Part shown: piece after piece, positions 7,334 through 7,988 of the stretch | Layout: every line of letters begins with the position of its first letter | Position numbering within the stretch: position 1 is the stretch's first letter | From: Synechococcaceae cyanobacterium RL_1_2 | Lineage (GTDB): Bacteria > Cyanobacteriota > Cyanobacteriia > Cyanobacteriales > JAAUPO01 | NCBI GenBank assembly: GCA_012033095.1 | Contig: JAAUPO010000077.1 | Coordinates: 1 to 7,988 of the forward strand | DNA length: 7,988 bases | Direction: 5' to 3' | Translations under genes and position numbers: made by a program | The notes under the pieces: generated by a model | The model's input: the letters and a program-made list of their open reading frames with translations, nothing else | Told to the model about the DNA's origin: nothing | Databases searched by the model: none

Positions 7334-7343
7334 AATAAACAAG

Positions 7344-7988
7344 ATGAATCAGACATTACACAGCTTCAACACAAGGAATGTAAACATCAAATCTATCACC
7401 TCAACATTGGTATCATCCCTAGATGACATGTCCTTAGTTAAAAACCTATGGGAAAACCGATTCAAAAATTTGTTTACACATGAGGTACCGAGCTATGGGT
7501 TCAAACAAATATTCAAACAACTATTAGGGGCCGGGGCTGTAGGAGCCATGGTGTTTTATGGGGTGCCGGTTAACGCGATCCAAGTGCGTACCCCCGATGG
7601 TAATTGCCTAAATGTCCGCACAGGGCCAGGAACAAATTACACCATCCATAGTTGTGTTGATGATGGGAGTCAATTACTACCAGTGGTTCGTGCTGACGGA
7701 GAATGGTTGGAGTTGAGTAGTGGACGTTGGGTTTATGCTCCTTACACCACCTATGGGGAAGAGTCTAAAAATGCGGATTCTCCATCGGAGGAAGTAGAGC
7801 GTTCCATTCTCAAGCTTGGGAGTTCTGGTTCAGAAGTAACGACTCTGCAAAATCGTTTGGTGATTTTAGGTTATTTGAAAGTGGATCAAGTAGATGGCAT
7901 TTTTGGATCTGCCACTGAGTCCGCGGTACTTCGTTTTCAGGCTGATGGGAAACTAGAAGTGGATGGCATTGTGGGCACTACTACCGCC
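7344..7988 (+). CDS. Exported bacterial SH3 and peptidoglycan-binding (PG_binding_1) domain protein, 3' end outside window
   Basis: The frame stays open from ATG 7344 to the window edge (215 codons, no stop). A leader of about 55 residues is followed by a basic stretch (FKQIFKQ, 53-59) and a hydrophobic segment (60-76) ending VNA (76-78), which looks like a signal sequence with possible cleavage after A78. Next comes a bacterial SH3-like domain (about 79-135) with the family core LNVRTGPGTNY (89-99) and two cysteines, C88 and C104, placed to form a disulfide after export. After an acidic linker, a PG_binding_1 repeat begins at about 156: LKLGSSGSEVTTLQNRLVILGY, DGIFGSATESAV, VDGIVG. Such proteins bind cell-wall glycan or peptide and often carry a hydrolase or further repeats at the C-terminus; any such domain would lie beyond 7988. 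The long pre-signal leader appears typical of related cyanobacterial proteins, from memory. The gene is monocistronic as far as seen. Confidence 0.85.
   Translation, partial: MNQTLHSFNTRNVNIKSITSTLVSSLDDMSLVKNLWENRFKNLFTHEVPSYGFKQIFKQLLGAGAVGAMVFYGVPVNAIQVRTPDGNCLNVRTGPGTNYTIHSCVDDGSQLLPVVRADGEWLELSSGRWVYAPYTTYGEESKNADSPSEEVERSILKLGSSGSEVTTLQNRLVILGYLKVDQVDGIFGSATESAVLRFQADGKLEVDGIVGTTTA

Larger units (their letters stand above)
6513..7343. other. Long AT-rich intergenic region
   Basis: These 831 bp hold no gene I can support. Contents in order are a tandem TTGTATGG pair (6528-6543), an ATTGAT/ATCAAT hairpin without a T-tract (6559-6579), the second 27-bp repeat (6590-6616), a composite hairpin (6839-6867), a small CGTG/CACG hairpin near 6988-6999, and short direct repeats of 10-11 bp period (7079-7165). 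A TTG-started 33-codon ORF (6636-6734) and an 18-residue ORF near 6830 have no other support. No tRNA, riboswitch or known small-RNA motif was recognised. The promoter of the downstream gene should be here, but no -35/-10 pair stands out; TATAAC at 7233 is a possible -10. Confidence 0.6.

Noticed and set aside
1..7988. CRISPR array, tRNA/rRNA genes, toxin-antitoxin pair or defence island
   Set aside because: No regularly spaced repeats, no T-loop-like GTTCRANNC signature in a cloverleaf context, and no adjacent small gene pairs. The Uma2 gene alone does not make a defence locus.

Overview
The window looks like ordinary cyanobacterial chromosome. The main sign is the palindrome GCGATCGC, the core of the cyanobacterial HIP1 element, which occurs nine times in 8 kb where chance predicts well under one. 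The proteins agree: a cyanobacterial-type SMC ending in a conserved [21 protein letters not shown] tail segment, a Uma2-family nuclease of the kind that is multicopy in cyanobacteria, and an SH3 plus peptidoglycan-binding envelope protein. The species cannot be named from this.

Layout. 1-195: non-coding, with one copy of a 27-bp dispersed repeat and a candidate terminator for the next gene. 196-961 (minus): Uma2/DUF820 nuclease gene broken by a one-base frameshift in a homopolymer near its 5' end. 962-1483: AT-rich intergenic DNA with a 13-bp tandem duplication and short unconvincing ORFs. 1484-2464 (minus): intact glutathionyl-hydroquinone reductase (Xi-class GST). 2465-2940: divergent intergenic region with a cyanobacterial-style hairpin repeat and a candidate smc promoter. 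2941-6512 (plus): chromosome-condensation ATPase SMC, full length in content but split into two overlapping frames at 3675-3708. 6513-7343: long AT-rich intergenic region with the second copy of the 27-bp repeat, a hairpin and short direct repeats. 7344-7988 (plus): 5' part of an exported SH3/peptidoglycan-binding protein that runs off the window.

The genes do not form an operon or a recognisable joint pathway. They are spaced hundreds of bases apart and differ in strand and role: DNA nuclease, quinone/thiol detoxification, chromosome organisation and cell envelope. I found no CRISPR array, tRNA, rRNA, complete insertion sequence or new multi-gene system.

The most notable observation is that two conserved genes each carry a single-base frameshift. 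One extra base in T6 splits uma2. One missing base at a HIP1 site splits smc between its N-terminal Walker A half and its hinge/Walker B half. These may be real disruptions or sequencing/assembly indels, and the sequence alone cannot decide.
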